Of a DNA stretch of 64,000 nucleotides, positions 1-9,320 are shown piece by piece. Origin of the DNA: Gemmatimonadota bacterium (GTDB lineage Bacteria > Gemmatimonadota > Gemmatimonadetes > Gemmatimonadales > Gemmatimonadaceae); NCBI GenBank assembly GCA_040388625.1, contig JAZKBK010000005.1, positions 95,478 through 159,477 on the forward strand. Direction: 5' to 3'. Under the pieces are notes generated by a model, which did not search any database, had not been told where the DNA came from, and saw only the letters and a list, made by a program, of their open reading frames with translations. Made by a program: the position numbers and the translations under genes. Position 1 is the first letter of the stretch; every line of letters begins with the position of its first letter.

Positions 1-3000
1 GTCTGGTCGAGATCATTCCTGCCATCAAAGGTGCGCCGATCATCGACCTGAGCAAGGCGAACTTCGGAGAAGCGATAACACGTGACCGATGCCTGACGAT
101 ATCACTCGGCAAGGGTGCTGCATACAACTGCGGCGATCTGAGGCTCGTACACGTGCTTCCGACCATCCAGACCTACACCGAGCCGCGGACGCCAGCGCTG
201 ATATACGACAGCCAGCACGCAGCGCCGCATCCGATTATTTCGGCGGATGTGATACTTCCGTCGGACTCACTGCTTCCGCCGACGGTGAGTGAATCGCTCA
301 AGGTAGCTGGAGTAACGCGCGCCACGGCTACGTGGGCTGGATCAGCATGGAGTGCGACCGGCACGGCGAGGCGTGTTGCGCTGTCGTTCGACGCATCGAG
401 CCTTGCTACAGGAGTGTATCCATACACCGTCACTGTGACGAGCAACTTCACGTCTGGACCACTCAGCACCAGCGCGTCCGGAAATCTCATCGTGGTGAAC
501 AGGAGCGCGAGCTCTGGATGGTGGGTTGCAGGCGTGGAGCAGCTGTTCTTCCCGTCCGATACATCGACGCGTCTCTGGGTTGGCGGCGACGGCAGCGCGC
601 GACTGTATCACTGGGTGAGCGCCAACGTATGGAAGGCGGCCAGCGTCGACCGGCCGGACAGTCTCACGCTCTCGGGAAGCACCTATACGCGCTGGGATGA
701 GCATCGGTTGCAGGTACAGTTCGATGCATCGGGAAGACACGTTGCAACGGTGACGCGCCAGGGGCACGTCACTTCCTTCGGCTATAGCGGAACAGTGCTG
801 ACGTCGATCACAGTACCTGGTGCATCGTCGGCGTACACGTTCTTCCGTACCGGTACCGCAATCGACTCCGTGAAGAGCCTCGATCGCAAAGTTACGCTCA
901 CGCGCGGAGCTTCGAGTCTGACGTTCACCGACCCCGACGGTAGCACTGTGCGGTACGACTATGCGGGCTCGACGCCGGTCATCAACAAGCGAACGGATCA
1001 GCTTGGCAACGTTACTACATATCAGCTCGACTCGATCTCCAGCACGCTTTCCGGCGTGAGCGTCGCGATGCAGAGCCCGTCGTCGGCGATAGTCACAACT
1101 TTCCGTGCTGCCGAGGGTGCCGCGCTCTCGGGTCCGATCGACAGCGACAGCGTGTATACCCTCGTGAATGGTCCTCGCGCCGACACTACGGTTACCAGGG
1201 TGTGGGTCGATCGCTTCGGCGAGCCTGCCAGGATCGTGAACGCGCTTGGTGGGTCCACGTTGCTCGAGCGGACTGACTCGCGGTTCCCCGCGCTGGTGAC
1301 GCAAACAACCGACCCAACGGGATTCATTACTACCGCTACGTACGACAGCCACGGCAACGATTCGACTGTCACGAGACACAATCCTCTCGGCGACGGCTCC
1401 AATCCGACCACTTCGTACAGCTGGGACCAGACATTCGATTTCATCAGCGGTATCACTCAGCCAACGGGTGAGAAGATGACGATGATCTACGACCCGGCGA
1501 CAGGAAACAGGACATCGCAGTACCCGGGCACGAGCTCGAGTCGTGCGGTGCAGTTCTTCTACGATCCGGTAACGAAGAATCTTTCTGCGTCTCAGCTGCC
1601 TGGCACGACTGCTCGTGACTCGATTGCGTATGACTCGCTTGGAAACGTCGCGTTCACGAAAACGCCACTCGGTCACGAAACCACGTACGCTCGTGACGCA
1701 ACGGGACGAATCGTCGGGACCACGGGACCGCTCGACAACGCCGGTAATTACCACATATATACACAAATTCAGCTCGACAGGATGGGCCGTGACACGATGG
1801 TCGCGAGCTGGAGCGACTCGGGCGCCAACTCACCGGGTTATATAATCCGCAAGAGTTACGACGCCGAGGGGAATCTGCTATCCGTCGTGAGCAAAAACGA
1901 TCCGAATCAGGCCATCGGGACGATCAGAACGACGATGACGTACGACGCACTTGCTCGCGAAACGGCAGAATATACGATCGGCGCTGCCGGTGATACGGTG
2001 ACAGCAAAACATTTCACATACGACGCCGCGGGGAACAGGACCAATGGCGGATCTGATGGCGGAGCCGGCGTATCAGTTACGTTCGACGCACTGAACCGGC
2101 AGATCATGCGCAAAAGCATCGATGATTCGGCCGCCTATTCATACGATGCGGCGGGTCGGTTGCTGACGGCAAACAACCGCTACGCTCAAGTATCGCGCGG
2201 CTACTATCCTGGTGGTGCGCTGCGCGTGGATACTCTTCGGGTAGCTGTGACGGATACGACTGTGGGAATCCCCGCACGGTTTGCCCAGCACGTGTATCGC
2301 GATTCGGTAACGTACGACGCTTCCGAGAGAAGGGCTACGTTGATATATCCCGACAACAGCGCCGCGACGTATGCGTACGATCCGGTGTTTGGTAATATCG
2401 CAACGATCATTGGTCCCGTCGGGAAGGCATACTCGATGCAGTACGATCTGTCGGGTCGCCTGGCCGAGCAGGTAAGGTTGAGCGGGACTGCAGACAGTGT
2501 TTACGAATCGTTCGGATACGATGACGATTCGCGTCTGGTGCGCGACACCGTCAAGGGAGCCGGTCTGTACAGCTCGACGTTGCGTACAGGGTCAGTGCAA
2601 TATGACGCACGCGACAAGGTGTTGAATGCTCCAAACAGCATTGCTCCGGAAGCGTTTACCTACTCGCCGCTTGGCGCTGTTATCGCCGGCAACACGATGA
2701 GTGGCGCGACCGAGGAGTTCACCGTCGATGCTCTAGGCAATGCATACACGCACGAGCTGAATGGCGTGACGTCGAGCTATGCCTATCATGCTGGCACAAC
2801 GCGGCTCGACATGATGCTGACGCCGAACGGGATCTACACCGATACCACGCGGTACGCGTACGACATCGACGGCAACCGGCTCGATGAGACGACCTCGCAC
2901 TATCTCTCAGATCCGACGCCCGGGTTCACCAACAACTGTGCTCCAGCGGGCGATGCTCTCTGCATCAACACGGCAAGGAGCTACTCGTACAACGACGAGA

Positions 3001-4151
3001 ACCTTCTGGAGCAGACCTATGTGATGATCGATTCGACGGTCACTCATCCGGGCTACTATCCGTACACGACCGACGAGCACTTCCGGTACGACGCACTGGG
3101 CCGGAGAGTGTGGGCCCGGATGAATCACAGCGCGAACTGCAGCAAGCAGAAGCCGTGGGGTGGCTGCTTCAACACGCTGCTGCGCTCGGTGTGGGACGGT
3201 AATCAGTTGATCTACGAGATCCAGACCAGTGCCGACAGTACAGCATCACTGGAGAACGACAGTCCAAGCGGGAGCGGGAGCTACGGGATCGTGAGCTACG
3301 TGCATGGTGCGGAGCTGGATGCGCCGCTCGCGATCTACAAGGGTGGGAGCCTGGCCGTGCTACCGTATGTGAACTACCGGGGCGAGACGGATATGGTTGT
3401 TTGCCCGAACGTGTGTAGCGGTGTGCCGATGCCGGGTCTGACCGATGGATTGAACCATCTGGACGGCGGGACGACATCGGGCCCGACGGGGTTCTATGGT
3501 ACGCTTCAGTCGGAGGGGAAGACTGGAAGCGGGCTGGTGTATGCGCGGAACCGGTACGTGGATCCCGAGACGGGCAAGTTCACGCAGGCGGATCCGATCG
3601 GGCTAGCGGGTGGGGTGAATGCCTGGGGGTTTGTGGGCGGGGATCCGGTGTCCTACAGTGATCCCTTCGGCCTGTGCCCACCATGGCCCGATTGCATCGC
3701 TCAAGGCATCGCCAATTGGGGCGCTCAGCGCGGTGGTACCGTCGGCACAATTGCCCTAAACGGCGGTGCAGCGCTGAACGCAGGATTCGAAGCGATCGGC
3801 ATCAATGACGCCGCGCGAGGTGGCGAGGCTATTGGCAATGGTCAGTACAAAGCCGCCGCAGGCTTCCTCGCCCTTACCTTTGGTGGTGAGGCATTCAAAG
3901 GTGCAAAACTGCTCAAGAATGTCCACGGCGGTTCTGCTACGGTGGACGAGGCATTGCGAGGAGCGGAGAAGTGGCTTGGGGAGGGATACCGAGAGCTGGA
4001 CGAGGGAGTATTCCGCTCAGCCGACGGCACCCGACAGTTCCGTATGACAACGCGGGACTTGACAGACAAGAACCCGCATGTGCATTTCGAATCGGTCGGA
4101 AAGAACGGCAAGACGATCGAGCAGAACGCGCACGTTTATCTGCAGCAATAG
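1..4151 (+). CDS. Rhs/YD-repeat polymorphic toxin, 5' end outside window
   Basis: The frame is open to the left edge, so the gene begins upstream; about 1,380 residues are visible. The GTG at 153 is internal, because the codons before it read as a coherent Rhs-family segment (CLTISLGKGAAYNCGDLRL). The body carries many YD-type repeats such as YDAAGRL and YDALGRR. It ends in the Rhs core signature (NRYVDPETGKFTQADPIGL) and the DPFGL boundary near base 3660. The last ~157 residues form the variable tip: a Gly/Ala-rich helical stretch, then a compact domain with EGYRELDEGVFRSADG and PHVHFES. Known for the family: the repeats build a shell around a C-terminal toxin delivered to rivals. The HVHF motif suggests a nuclease-like tip, but that is inference. 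The next gene is the likely immunity protein. Confidence 0.9.
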   Translation, partial: LVEIIPAIKGAPIIDLSKANFGEAITRDRCLTISLGKGAAYNCGDLRLVHVLPTIQTYTEPRTPALIYDSQHAAPHPIISADVILPSDSLLPPTVSESLKVAGVTRATATWAGSAWSATGTARRVALSFDASSLATGVYPYTVTVTSNFTSGPLSTSASGNLIVVNRSASSGWWVAGVEQLFFPSDTSTRLWVGGDGSARLYHWVSANVWKAASVDRPDSLTLSGSTYTRWDEHRLQVQFDASGRHVATVTRQGHVTSFGYSGTVLTSITVPGASSAYTFFRTGTAIDSVKSLDRKVTLTRGASSLTFTDPDGSTVRYDYAGSTPVINKRTDQLGNVTTYQLDSISSTLSGVSVAMQSPSSAIVTTFRAAEGAALSGPIDSDSVYTLVNGPRADTTVTRVWVDRFGEPARIVNALGGSTLLERTDSRFPALVTQTTDPTGFITTATYDSHGNDSTVTRHNPLGDGSNPTTSYSWDQTFDFISGITQPTGEKMTMIYDPATGNRTSQYPGTSSSRAVQFFYDPVTKNLSASQLPGTTARDSIAYDSLGNVAFTKTPLGHETTYARDATGRIVGTTGPLDNAGNYHIYTQIQLDRMGRDTMVASWSDSGANSPGYIIRKSYDAEGNLLSVVSKNDPNQAIGTIRTTMTYDALARETAEYTIGAAGDTVTAKHFTYDAAGNRTNGGSDGGAGVSVTFDALNRQIMRKSIDDSAAYSYDAAGRLLTANNRYAQVSRGYYPGGALRVDTLRVAVTDTTVGIPARFAQHVYRDSVTYDASERRATLIYPDNSAATYAYDPVFGNIATIIGPVGKAYSMQYDLSGRLAEQVRLSGTADSVYESFGYDDDSRLVRDTVKGAGLYSSTLRTGSVQYDARDKVLNAPNSIAPEAFTYSPLGAVIAGNTMSGATEEFTVDALGNAYTHELNGVTSSYAYHAGTTRLDMMLTPNGIYTDTTRYAYDIDGNRLDETTSHYLSDPTPGFTNNCAPAGDALCINTARSYSYNDENLLEQTYVMIDSTVTHPGYYPYTTDEHFRYDALGRRVWARMNHSANCSKQKPWGGCFNTLLRSVWDGNQLIYEIQTSADSTASLENDSPSGSGSYGIVSYVHGAELDAPLAIYKGGSLAVLPYVNYRGETDMVVCPNVCSGVPMPGLTDGLNHLDGGTTSGPTGFYGTLQSEGKTGSGLVYARNRYVDPETGKFTQADPIGLAGGVNAWGFVGGDPVSYSDPFGLCPPWPDCIAQGIANWGAQRGGTVGTIALNGGAALNAGFEAIGINDAARGGEAIGNGQYKAAAGFLALTFGGEAFKGAKLLKNVHGGSATVDEALRGAEKWLGEGYRELDEGVFRSADGTRQFRMTTRDLTDKNPHVHFESVGKNGKTIEQNAHVYLQQ

Positions 4152-4165
4152 CTGCAAGAGGACAA

Positions 4166-4504
4166 ATGCGATACGTCACACTGATTCAGCCAGCGGACAT
4201 CCACCCGGCGGCGAGACACTTCAAAGGGCTTCCGGCCGAACTGACGAATGAGCAGGATTCTCCGGAAGAGATGCCCTGGCCACGGGTTCTCGTGATCAGA
4301 CAGAGTAAGGGGGGAGTCTTTCTCGATCGTTACACCGAGGAAGGCGAATCGGGCGGCGACACCTGGCACCAGAGCATTGAGGAGGCGCGAGAACAAGCAC
4401 TCGCTGAGTACAACGGCAGCGTAGGGCCGTGGCGGGACGTTCCCGCGGAAGTGGATGATGCGGAGCTGATCGCCTTCGCGCTAAGCGAATTCGGCACACA
4501 GTAG
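4166..4504 (+). CDS. Probable immunity protein for the Rhs tip
   Basis: A 112-residue soluble acidic protein that begins 14 bases after the Rhs stop. The ATG at 4166 is preceded by AAGAGG at good spacing; longer in-frame starts lie inside the Rhs gene and are rejected. There is no signal peptide or membrane segment. Visible features are MPWPRVLVIRQ, a GGVFLDRYTEEG turn and a C-terminal acidic stretch (EVDDAELIAFALSEFG). I do not recognise a named immunity family. The assignment comes from position, size and acidity, which are typical of cognate immunity genes placed directly after a toxin tip. A strong hairpin follows, so toxin and immunity probably end one transcript. Confidence 0.6.
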   Translation: MRYVTLIQPADIHPAARHFKGLPAELTNEQDSPEEMPWPRVLVIRQSKGGVFLDRYTEEGESGGDTWHQSIEEAREQALAEYNGSVGPWRDVPAEVDDAELIAFALSEFGTQ

Positions 4505-4520
4505 CGCCACGTTATCAGGT

Positions 4521-4555
4521 GAGAGCCGCATGAGGGATTCGCTCATGCGGCTCTC
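4521..4555 (+). terminator. Hairpin after first immunity gene
   Basis: A perfect 14-bp stem (GAGAGCCGCATGAG pairing with CTCATGCGGCTCTC) with a 7-base loop, starting 16 bases after the stop codon. The tail lacks a clear T run, so this is a terminator or RNA-stability hairpin. It closes the Rhs/immunity unit. Confidence 0.6.
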
Positions 4556-4679
4556 GTTCCAAACAGAAGACAGTTCTACGGCTGTTTGGCCGTCTTGCAT
4601 CACTACGATCCCCTAGCGCCATCAGGTCTCAATTCGGAGGCACGCAGGATGCACGCGGGGGTGTTGGTCCTCAGCCGGG

Positions 4680-5192
4680 GTGAGCCACGTCCGTGGCGGC
4701 GATCCGAGCGCGATCAAGTCTTATGGAGAAGGCTGCGGGATGTCGCTGGGAGCCTGTGCCCGCGCCTCGAATCATCCGACGGATCCGCGCCCGATCACCG
4801 CGTACTGCATTTGCTCCTTCTCGCGACATCGGTTATCAAACAGCTCGGTGCAGCTCGGCGTGACCGCGACTCTCGATGCTGTCATGGACTCGGAGGCGAC
4901 TGCGACTCGCGCACAGCGAACAGCACACCGTGCACGAGTGTCCCTCGACACCCTGGTATCGGAGACGATCCGCACTCTTCCTAATGGCAGCAAAGCATTC
5001 CAGTCTGAAGTCTCTGGGCGAGTTCCCGGAAGTAAGGCCGTATACGAGAGGCAGGTTGACGCTTCTGGAAAGACGTTGGAATTTACCAAGACTACGGTCG
5101 ATCCCGCTGGCAATGATGTTCATGTGAAAGACAAGATTCGGAACACCACCATCTACCCTCAACAGCAAGGCCGCCATGAAAGACCGTGCTAG
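4680..5192 (+). CDS. Orphan Rhs-type toxin tip (displaced module)
   Basis: A 170-codon frame without YD repeats. The N-terminal ~90 residues are rich in Cys, Arg and Ser and read as non-native. The last ~70 read as a real domain (LPNGSKAFQSEV, VPGSKAVYERQVDASGKT, FTKTTVDPAGNDVHVKDKI). The pattern of alternating strands ending in HVKDKI resembles C-terminal tips of Rhs/WapA-type toxins. It overlaps the next small gene by 17 bases, the usual toxin/immunity layout. I read it as a tip left behind when the main Rhs gene acquired a new end, kept as an orphan pool. The start is uncertain: GTG 4680 or ATG 4740. It could be a non-expressed remnant. Confidence 0.45.
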   Translation: MSHVRGGDPSAIKSYGEGCGMSLGACARASNHPTDPRPITAYCICSFSRHRLSNSSVQLGVTATLDAVMDSEATATRAQRTAHRARVSLDTLVSETIRTLPNGSKAFQSEVSGRVPGSKAVYERQVDASGKTLEFTKTTVDPAGNDVHVKDKIRNTTIYPQQQGRHERPC

Positions 5193-5514
5193 CTTGCTTC
5201 GATCCTTGATCGACTTCGACGATCCAATTCAGGAGATCATGGCCGAACTGCAGCAACTCCCATGGGATGTCGAGATACCCGTGGTTCAGTTCTCCGTTGG
5301 CGATGCCACATCCGTTCTAAGGAGATACGAAGCCGGTCAGCTCTCTGCACCAGATATCGAAGCGTGGGCCAATGCAATTGAGGGACGCGATGACATCGGT
5401 ATCGACGATCATCTGGACCTGCGTGAAATGATTTACCAGCTTGCCAACCCGTCATTGACGCAACGATTGACTCGTGATGCAGCACAGGGCTGGCTCAAAA
5501 AGCTAGGCGGATAA
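5176..5514 (+). CDS. Probable immunity protein for the orphan tip
   Basis: A 112-residue soluble acidic protein (MKDRASLLRSLIDFDDP at the start) with a helical C-terminal half containing IEAWANAIEGRDDIG and LANPSLTQRLT. This pattern recurs in small proteins found next to polymorphic toxins; that is recollection of a family type, not a search result. The ATG at 5176 overlaps the 3' end of the orphan tip, consistent with coupled translation. A 15-bp hairpin begins eight bases after the stop. The well-preserved frame suggests it is under selection, as expected if it protects against toxin-bearing kin. Confidence 0.6.
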   Translation: MKDRASLLRSLIDFDDPIQEIMAELQQLPWDVEIPVVQFSVGDATSVLRRYEAGQLSAPDIEAWANAIEGRDDIGIDDHLDLREMIYQLANPSLTQRLTRDAAQGWLKKLGG

Positions 5515-5521
5515 TTGGTCG

Positions 5522-5564
5522 ACGACTGCGGCAGTAGTGGATGTCTCGTTACTGCCGCAGTCGT
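5522..5564 (+). terminator. Hairpin after second immunity gene
   Basis: A perfect 15-bp stem (ACGACTGCGGCAGTA pairing with TACTGCCGCAGTCGT) around a 13-base loop, followed by a short CTTTC. It is a probable terminator for the orphan toxin/immunity pair and has the same layout as the hairpin after the first pair. Confidence 0.65.
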
Positions 5565-5570
5565 GCTTTC

Positions 5571-6112
5571 TGACTTCTGCGCGTCTGCAACATAAGTGCG
5601 ACCTCACCGTGCGGCGGCGGGTCGTGTATAGTCCTGGGCGTCGTGCGCTGTTTGCATCGCAGAACCTCGGGAGTGGTGAGCAGCAGTAGGCCGAGTGTGA
5701 ATTGGTGCTTCGTGAGATGGCCGGATCACAGGACCTCTGTCGCCCATGCGGATGATTCGGGAGCGAGCTGTGTATTTCTTGGCGGATCATTACGATCCTG
5801 TCCGGATCTCCGAGCTTCATTACCCTCCGTGTAGCCACGGCCCAATGCTGCGGACGAGCATTCAGCTATCGTCGGGGGCGTGCGCCAGCTCCCGGCACGG
5901 CCGACCAATCTTGAGACCGTCCGCGCTCTTCGTGTAGCGGCATCACTTGCAAATATCAAACAGCGCCGACTTTCAGCGTACATTCCGATCCTTTCCGCAA
6001 CGATCAACCGGCCTTGGCGTTCTGGAGATCATCGATGTCTTCAGGTGCGACGTCGAGTGATTTCACCCCTGGCGCGATGCATCTTCACAGACGACTGAAA
6101 TTAGGAAGTTAG
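5571..6112. other. Gene-poor stretch between toxin module and ubiA-type gene
   Basis: Only short overlapping frames on both strands, none with recognisable motifs, plausible codon use or a ribosome-binding site. It probably represents decayed accessory DNA of the toxin island. Confidence 0.5.
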
Positions 6113-6328
6113 AATCCTGCCCCCGAACCCCGCATCGATGCAACATTTATCAATAGATTTGATACAGTCACTGAAGGAACGCGATACACCGTCGAAGTGG
6201 AGATCGGGTTTAATATGCCAGATGCGCTGATCGATCGATCTTTGCGCGGCGTGGTTCGGAGCTGGGTCCGGCGATTCGTGCTCGAGCCGATGCGTTCCGC
6301 CACACATGGAAGATTCACGAATGACTGA
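6113..6328 (+). pseudogene. Possible C-terminal remnant of an SRPBCC-like protein
   Basis: This frame is open from a TAG at 6110-6112 to a TGA at 6326-6328 and has no early ATG. It reads protein-like: INRFDTVTEGTRYTVEVEIG, then an amphipathic helix with RSWVRRFVLEPM. The strand-turn-strand 'RF..V.EGTRYT' plus a long C-terminal helix is typical of SRPBCC/polyketide-cyclase folds. No N-terminal half was found upstream, so it looks like a 3' fragment. Its tail overlaps the start of the prenyltransferase gene in another frame. It could also be chance. Confidence 0.35.
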
Positions 6329-7367
6329 TACAGCTCCGCCAGTCGGCAAACAACCACAGCGCGGACCATTTGCATGGGTGCACGCGTTCACGGGTTTCTA
6401 TCCGGCGATGGCCGAAGAATTCTCCCACCTGGATCCGGTAACGCGGTTCCTCTACGCGTCGCGCAGCGTCATCCTGGTGATCTCCGCACAGGCTGCTTTG
6501 ATCGCCGGACTGCTTGCCGTGATCGCCGGCGGCTTCGAGCCCATTCCGTTCGTGCTGGTGCTCGTTGGCTACGTGGTGCTCCACGCGATCAGCAACCTGT
6601 CCAACGATTATTTTGGATATCGCAGAGGACACGACACGGCTGACTCGCCGCGCCGACGCTACACCCTGCATCCGATCGCAAGCGGGGCAGTGACACCGCG
6701 GCTGCTGATCACCGGGCTCGTCATTCTCTCCGCCATAGCAGCGGCGATTGCGGTTTACTTCGTCACGTTGCGCGGACGGAATGCACTTGGACTGGTAATC
6801 GCAGGCGCACTGCTGCTCTATGCATACGACGCCGCCCCGAAAGCATTGAAGGAGCTCGGGCTCGGTGAGGCAGCTGCGTTCGTCGTATGGGGACCGCTGA
6901 TGATCGGAGGCGGCTACTACGTGATCACCGGACAGTGGTCGGCGGCCGCGTTTCTCGCATCCGTACCATACGGGCTCGGCGTCGCGTCGATTCTCATTGG
7001 AAAGCACATCGATCAGCGCGGCTTCGACTCGTCGCAGGAGCAGCGGACGCTGCCGGTCCTGCTTGGCGAGCGTCGCGCGCGATTGTTGAATCAATCGGTG
7101 CTGGTTGGCATGTACGTTGTGATCGTAATCGCGGTCATCATGCACGCGCTGACGCCATTCGCCCTGCTGGTGGTGTTTGCGGCCCCGCGCGCGATGCGTG
7201 CGCTCCGCGTGATGTCGCGACCGGCACCGGCCGAAGCGCCGGCTGGCTACGTTGGTTGGCCGCTATGGTATCATCGGATGTGCCTGGTGCACAATCGCGC
7301 GTTCGGCTGGCTGTACATCGCAGGCCTCGGCGCAGGCGCGCTGTTCGCAACCTTTCTCGCGCGCTAA
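6306..7367 (+). CDS. UbiA-family (MenA-like) prenyltransferase
   Basis: A 353-residue integral membrane protein with about eight hydrophobic segments. The first Asp-rich motif is present at residues 97-113 (NLSNDYFGYRRGHDTAD), followed by the YDAAPKALKELGLGE loop and a second Asp-rich region (HIDQRGFDSSQEQRTLP). Known for the family: UbiA enzymes move a prenyl chain from polyprenyl diphosphate to an aromatic acceptor using Mg2+. The motif spacing is closest to MenA-type enzymes of menaquinone synthesis, but the acceptor is not provable here. An ATG 15 bases downstream (6321) is an alternative start. The stop overlaps the end of the facing MFS gene by 4 bases. Confidence 0.82.
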   Translation: MEDSRMTDTAPPVGKQPQRGPFAWVHAFTGFYPAMAEEFSHLDPVTRFLYASRSVILVISAQAALIAGLLAVIAGGFEPIPFVLVLVGYVVLHAISNLSNDYFGYRRGHDTADSPRRRYTLHPIASGAVTPRLLITGLVILSAIAAAIAVYFVTLRGRNALGLVIAGALLLYAYDAAPKALKELGLGEAAAFVVWGPLMIGGGYYVITGQWSAAAFLASVPYGLGVASILIGKHIDQRGFDSSQEQRTLPVLLGERRARLLNQSVLVGMYVVIVIAVIMHALTPFALLVVFAAPRAMRALRVMSRPAPAEAPAGYVGWPLWYHRMCLVHNRAFGWLYIAGLGAGALFATFLAR

Positions 7368-8635
7368 TCGCCGACCATCCGCGCCAGTTTCCGTATACTC
7401 CATATTCCGAACGCAGGTCCAATAGCGAGCATGGCGAACGCCCAGCGCCAACTCACTAACTGCGCCATGTGCGGAATTCCCTGAATCGTCACCATCGTCA
7501 ACAGAAATCCAAGTGACGTCTGCACGGTAAGCGCAGTCCCCACAGCGTGAGGCGGGACACTTTCCGTAACGAGTACCGAGAACTGCGCGCTGTCCGCGAT
7601 CACGAAAAAGCCCCACACGAGCGCAACTGGAACGACAAGCCACAACGTCATGCCGAAGGTGAGTCCGATAAGCAGCGCACACAAGCCGCTCATCGTCATC
7701 GCAACCGTTACAAGCCACTCGCGCCCGCGTCGGTCCGCGACCAGACCACCCCAGATGCATCCCGCTCCACCGATCGCGAGCGCGGCAAACGATACCGCGG
7801 ACGCAATGGACGTCGCACCACCTGCGTGACCCTGGTGCGCGATGATGCTCGCCGAGATGAATAAGGGCAGCCACGTCCACGCTGCGTACAGCTCCCACAT
7901 GTGACCCAGATATCCACCTGTCGCGAGCCGGAAACACGGCTCGCGCATGATGTCGGCAACGAGCCTCCATGAGAACGGGCGCGGCGGAAACGGATACGGT
8001 CCGTCGCGATATCCGAATGTCACGAGCGCCGCTGCAAGGAGTGCGGCAACAGACGCGGTGAGAACCACAGGGCGGATTCCAGCGCCGGGAATTGCATGCA
8101 CGAGATAGGGCGTCGCCTTTCCAACTGTCAGCGCGCCTACTATCGCTCCGACAGCGAGTCCGCGGCGCGCGCGAAACCAGGTGGAGATCATCTTCATCGC
8201 TGGCGGATAGACGGCGGCGAGTGCGATACCGGTGAGCATGCGACACGCAAGCGCGGTACGAAATCCCGGTGCGAGAAGCAGCGCAGCATTCGACGCCGAT
8301 CCAACCAATGCGCCGGCGGCGAACAGGCGGCCGGCTGGTACGATGTCGACCACGTTGAGCGTCGCGAGCACCGCGGTGCCGACTACGAAGCCGAGCTGAA
8401 CGATCGTAGTCAGCCACCCCGACTGCGATGCGCTGAGGTCCCACAACGTGCGATACTGTGCCGACACCGCACTCGCGGCGAACCAGAGCGACATGCCGAG
8501 CAGCTCAGCGCACGCAAGCAGCACGAGCATGCGCCAGCGCGATGGATGCGTGTCAGCTGGAAGTGTCACGGACGGGGCGCGCACTGCGCCATCACCAGCA
8601 GGTACAGATCGCGCGAACAAATTCGGTGAGACCAT
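7364..8635 (-). CDS. MFS transporter
   Basis: A 423-residue protein with 12 predicted membrane segments in two halves. The first half has the conserved layout LWFAASAVSAQY, a QSGWLTTIVQLGF segment, and a cytoplasmic stretch with FRARRGLAVGAIVGALTVGK. The Arg-rich loop ADRRGREW lies between TM8 and TM9. Overall it resembles the nitrate/cyanate-type branch of the major facilitator superfamily, but no substrate residue is diagnostic. The ATG at 8635 was chosen; a TTG at 8677 would add 14 residues, and neither has a good Shine-Dalgarno. It converges on the prenyltransferase with a 4-base overlap of 3' ends. Confidence 0.82.
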   Translation of the reverse strand: MVSPNLFARSVPAGDGAVRAPSVTLPADTHPSRWRMLVLLACAELLGMSLWFAASAVSAQYRTLWDLSASQSGWLTTIVQLGFVVGTAVLATLNVVDIVPAGRLFAAGALVGSASNAALLLAPGFRTALACRMLTGIALAAVYPPAMKMISTWFRARRGLAVGAIVGALTVGKATPYLVHAIPGAGIRPVVLTASVAALLAAALVTFGYRDGPYPFPPRPFSWRLVADIMREPCFRLATGGYLGHMWELYAAWTWLPLFISASIIAHQGHAGGATSIASAVSFAALAIGGAGCIWGGLVADRRGREWLVTVAMTMSGLCALLIGLTFGMTLWLVVPVALVWGFFVIADSAQFSVLVTESVPPHAVGTALTVQTSLGFLLTMVTIQGIPHMAQLVSWRWAFAMLAIGPAFGIWSIRKLARMVGD

Positions 8636-8714
8636 GAAGGAGGAAACTGGCTGACCAGCGGCTCCGCCGCAATCCAATGGACGGGTCTGCGCTCGTCCGC
8701 AGGAGCGATCCGTG

Positions 8715-9320
8715 CTACAGCCAGCCCTTCTCTCTCGCTATCCGAGCTGCTTCCACCCTCGTCGATGCGCCCAGTTTCGACATCGCCTCCGACAGATAAT
8801 TGCGCACGGTTCCCTCCGACAGGCAGAGCATCGATGCTATCTCGGCGCTGGTCTTTCCTTCGCCGGCAAACCGTAACGCCTGTCTCTCCCGATCAGTGAG
8901 CGGATCAGGTGCGCTCCACGCCTCGGCGGCAAGATCGGGATCCACCGCGCGAAGTCCAGCGTGGACACGGCGCACAGCGCTCGCCAGCATCTCCGGCGGG
9001 CTGTCCTTCAACAGATATCCGCTGGCGCCAGCTTCCAGCGCGCGACGCAGATAACCAGCGCGTGCGAACGTAGTAAGAATCACGACCCGCGTCGACGATT
9101 TGAGTCGCTTGAGCTCGGCCGCTACTTCGAGACCGGTGAGATGCGGCATCTCGATATCGGTCAGGAGCACGTCTGGTGCATGTTCGACCACGAGTGATAC
9201 GGCCTCACGTCCGTCGCGAGCACGCGCGACGACATGAATATCAGGCTCGATCTCGAGCAACGCGGATAGCGCGCCGAGCACCATCCCCTGATCCTCGGCG
9301 ACAATCACACGGATTGTCAT
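8715..9320 (-). CDS. NarL/DesR-family response regulator
   Basis: A 201-residue regulator. Its receiver domain (about 1-120) has acidic residues E9 and D10, phospho-acceptor D55 in LLTDIEMPHLTG and the conserved Lys in GYLLKDSP. The C-terminal LuxR-type helix-turn-helix (about 138-198) includes LTDRERQALRFAGEG and LSEGTVRNYLSEAMSKLG. It overlaps the upstream kinase by 4 bases, so the two are translationally coupled. Known for DesK/DesR-like pairs beside ABC-2 exporters: the regulator usually controls the exporter genes. It is the last gene of the five-gene operon. Confidence 0.92.
   Translation of the reverse strand: MTIRVIVAEDQGMVLGALSALLEIEPDIHVVARARDGREAVSLVVEHAPDVLLTDIEMPHLTGLEVAAELKRLKSSTRVVILTTFARAGYLRRALEAGASGYLLKDSPPEMLASAVRRVHAGLRAVDPDLAAEAWSAPDPLTDRERQALRFAGEGKTSAEIASMLCLSEGTVRNYLSEAMSKLGASTRVEAARIAREKGWL

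Noticed and set aside
342..1766. A 474-codon open frame antisense to the Rhs gene
   Set aside because: Arg/His-rich with no domain; the opposite strand encodes clear YD repeats. A GC-driven shadow.
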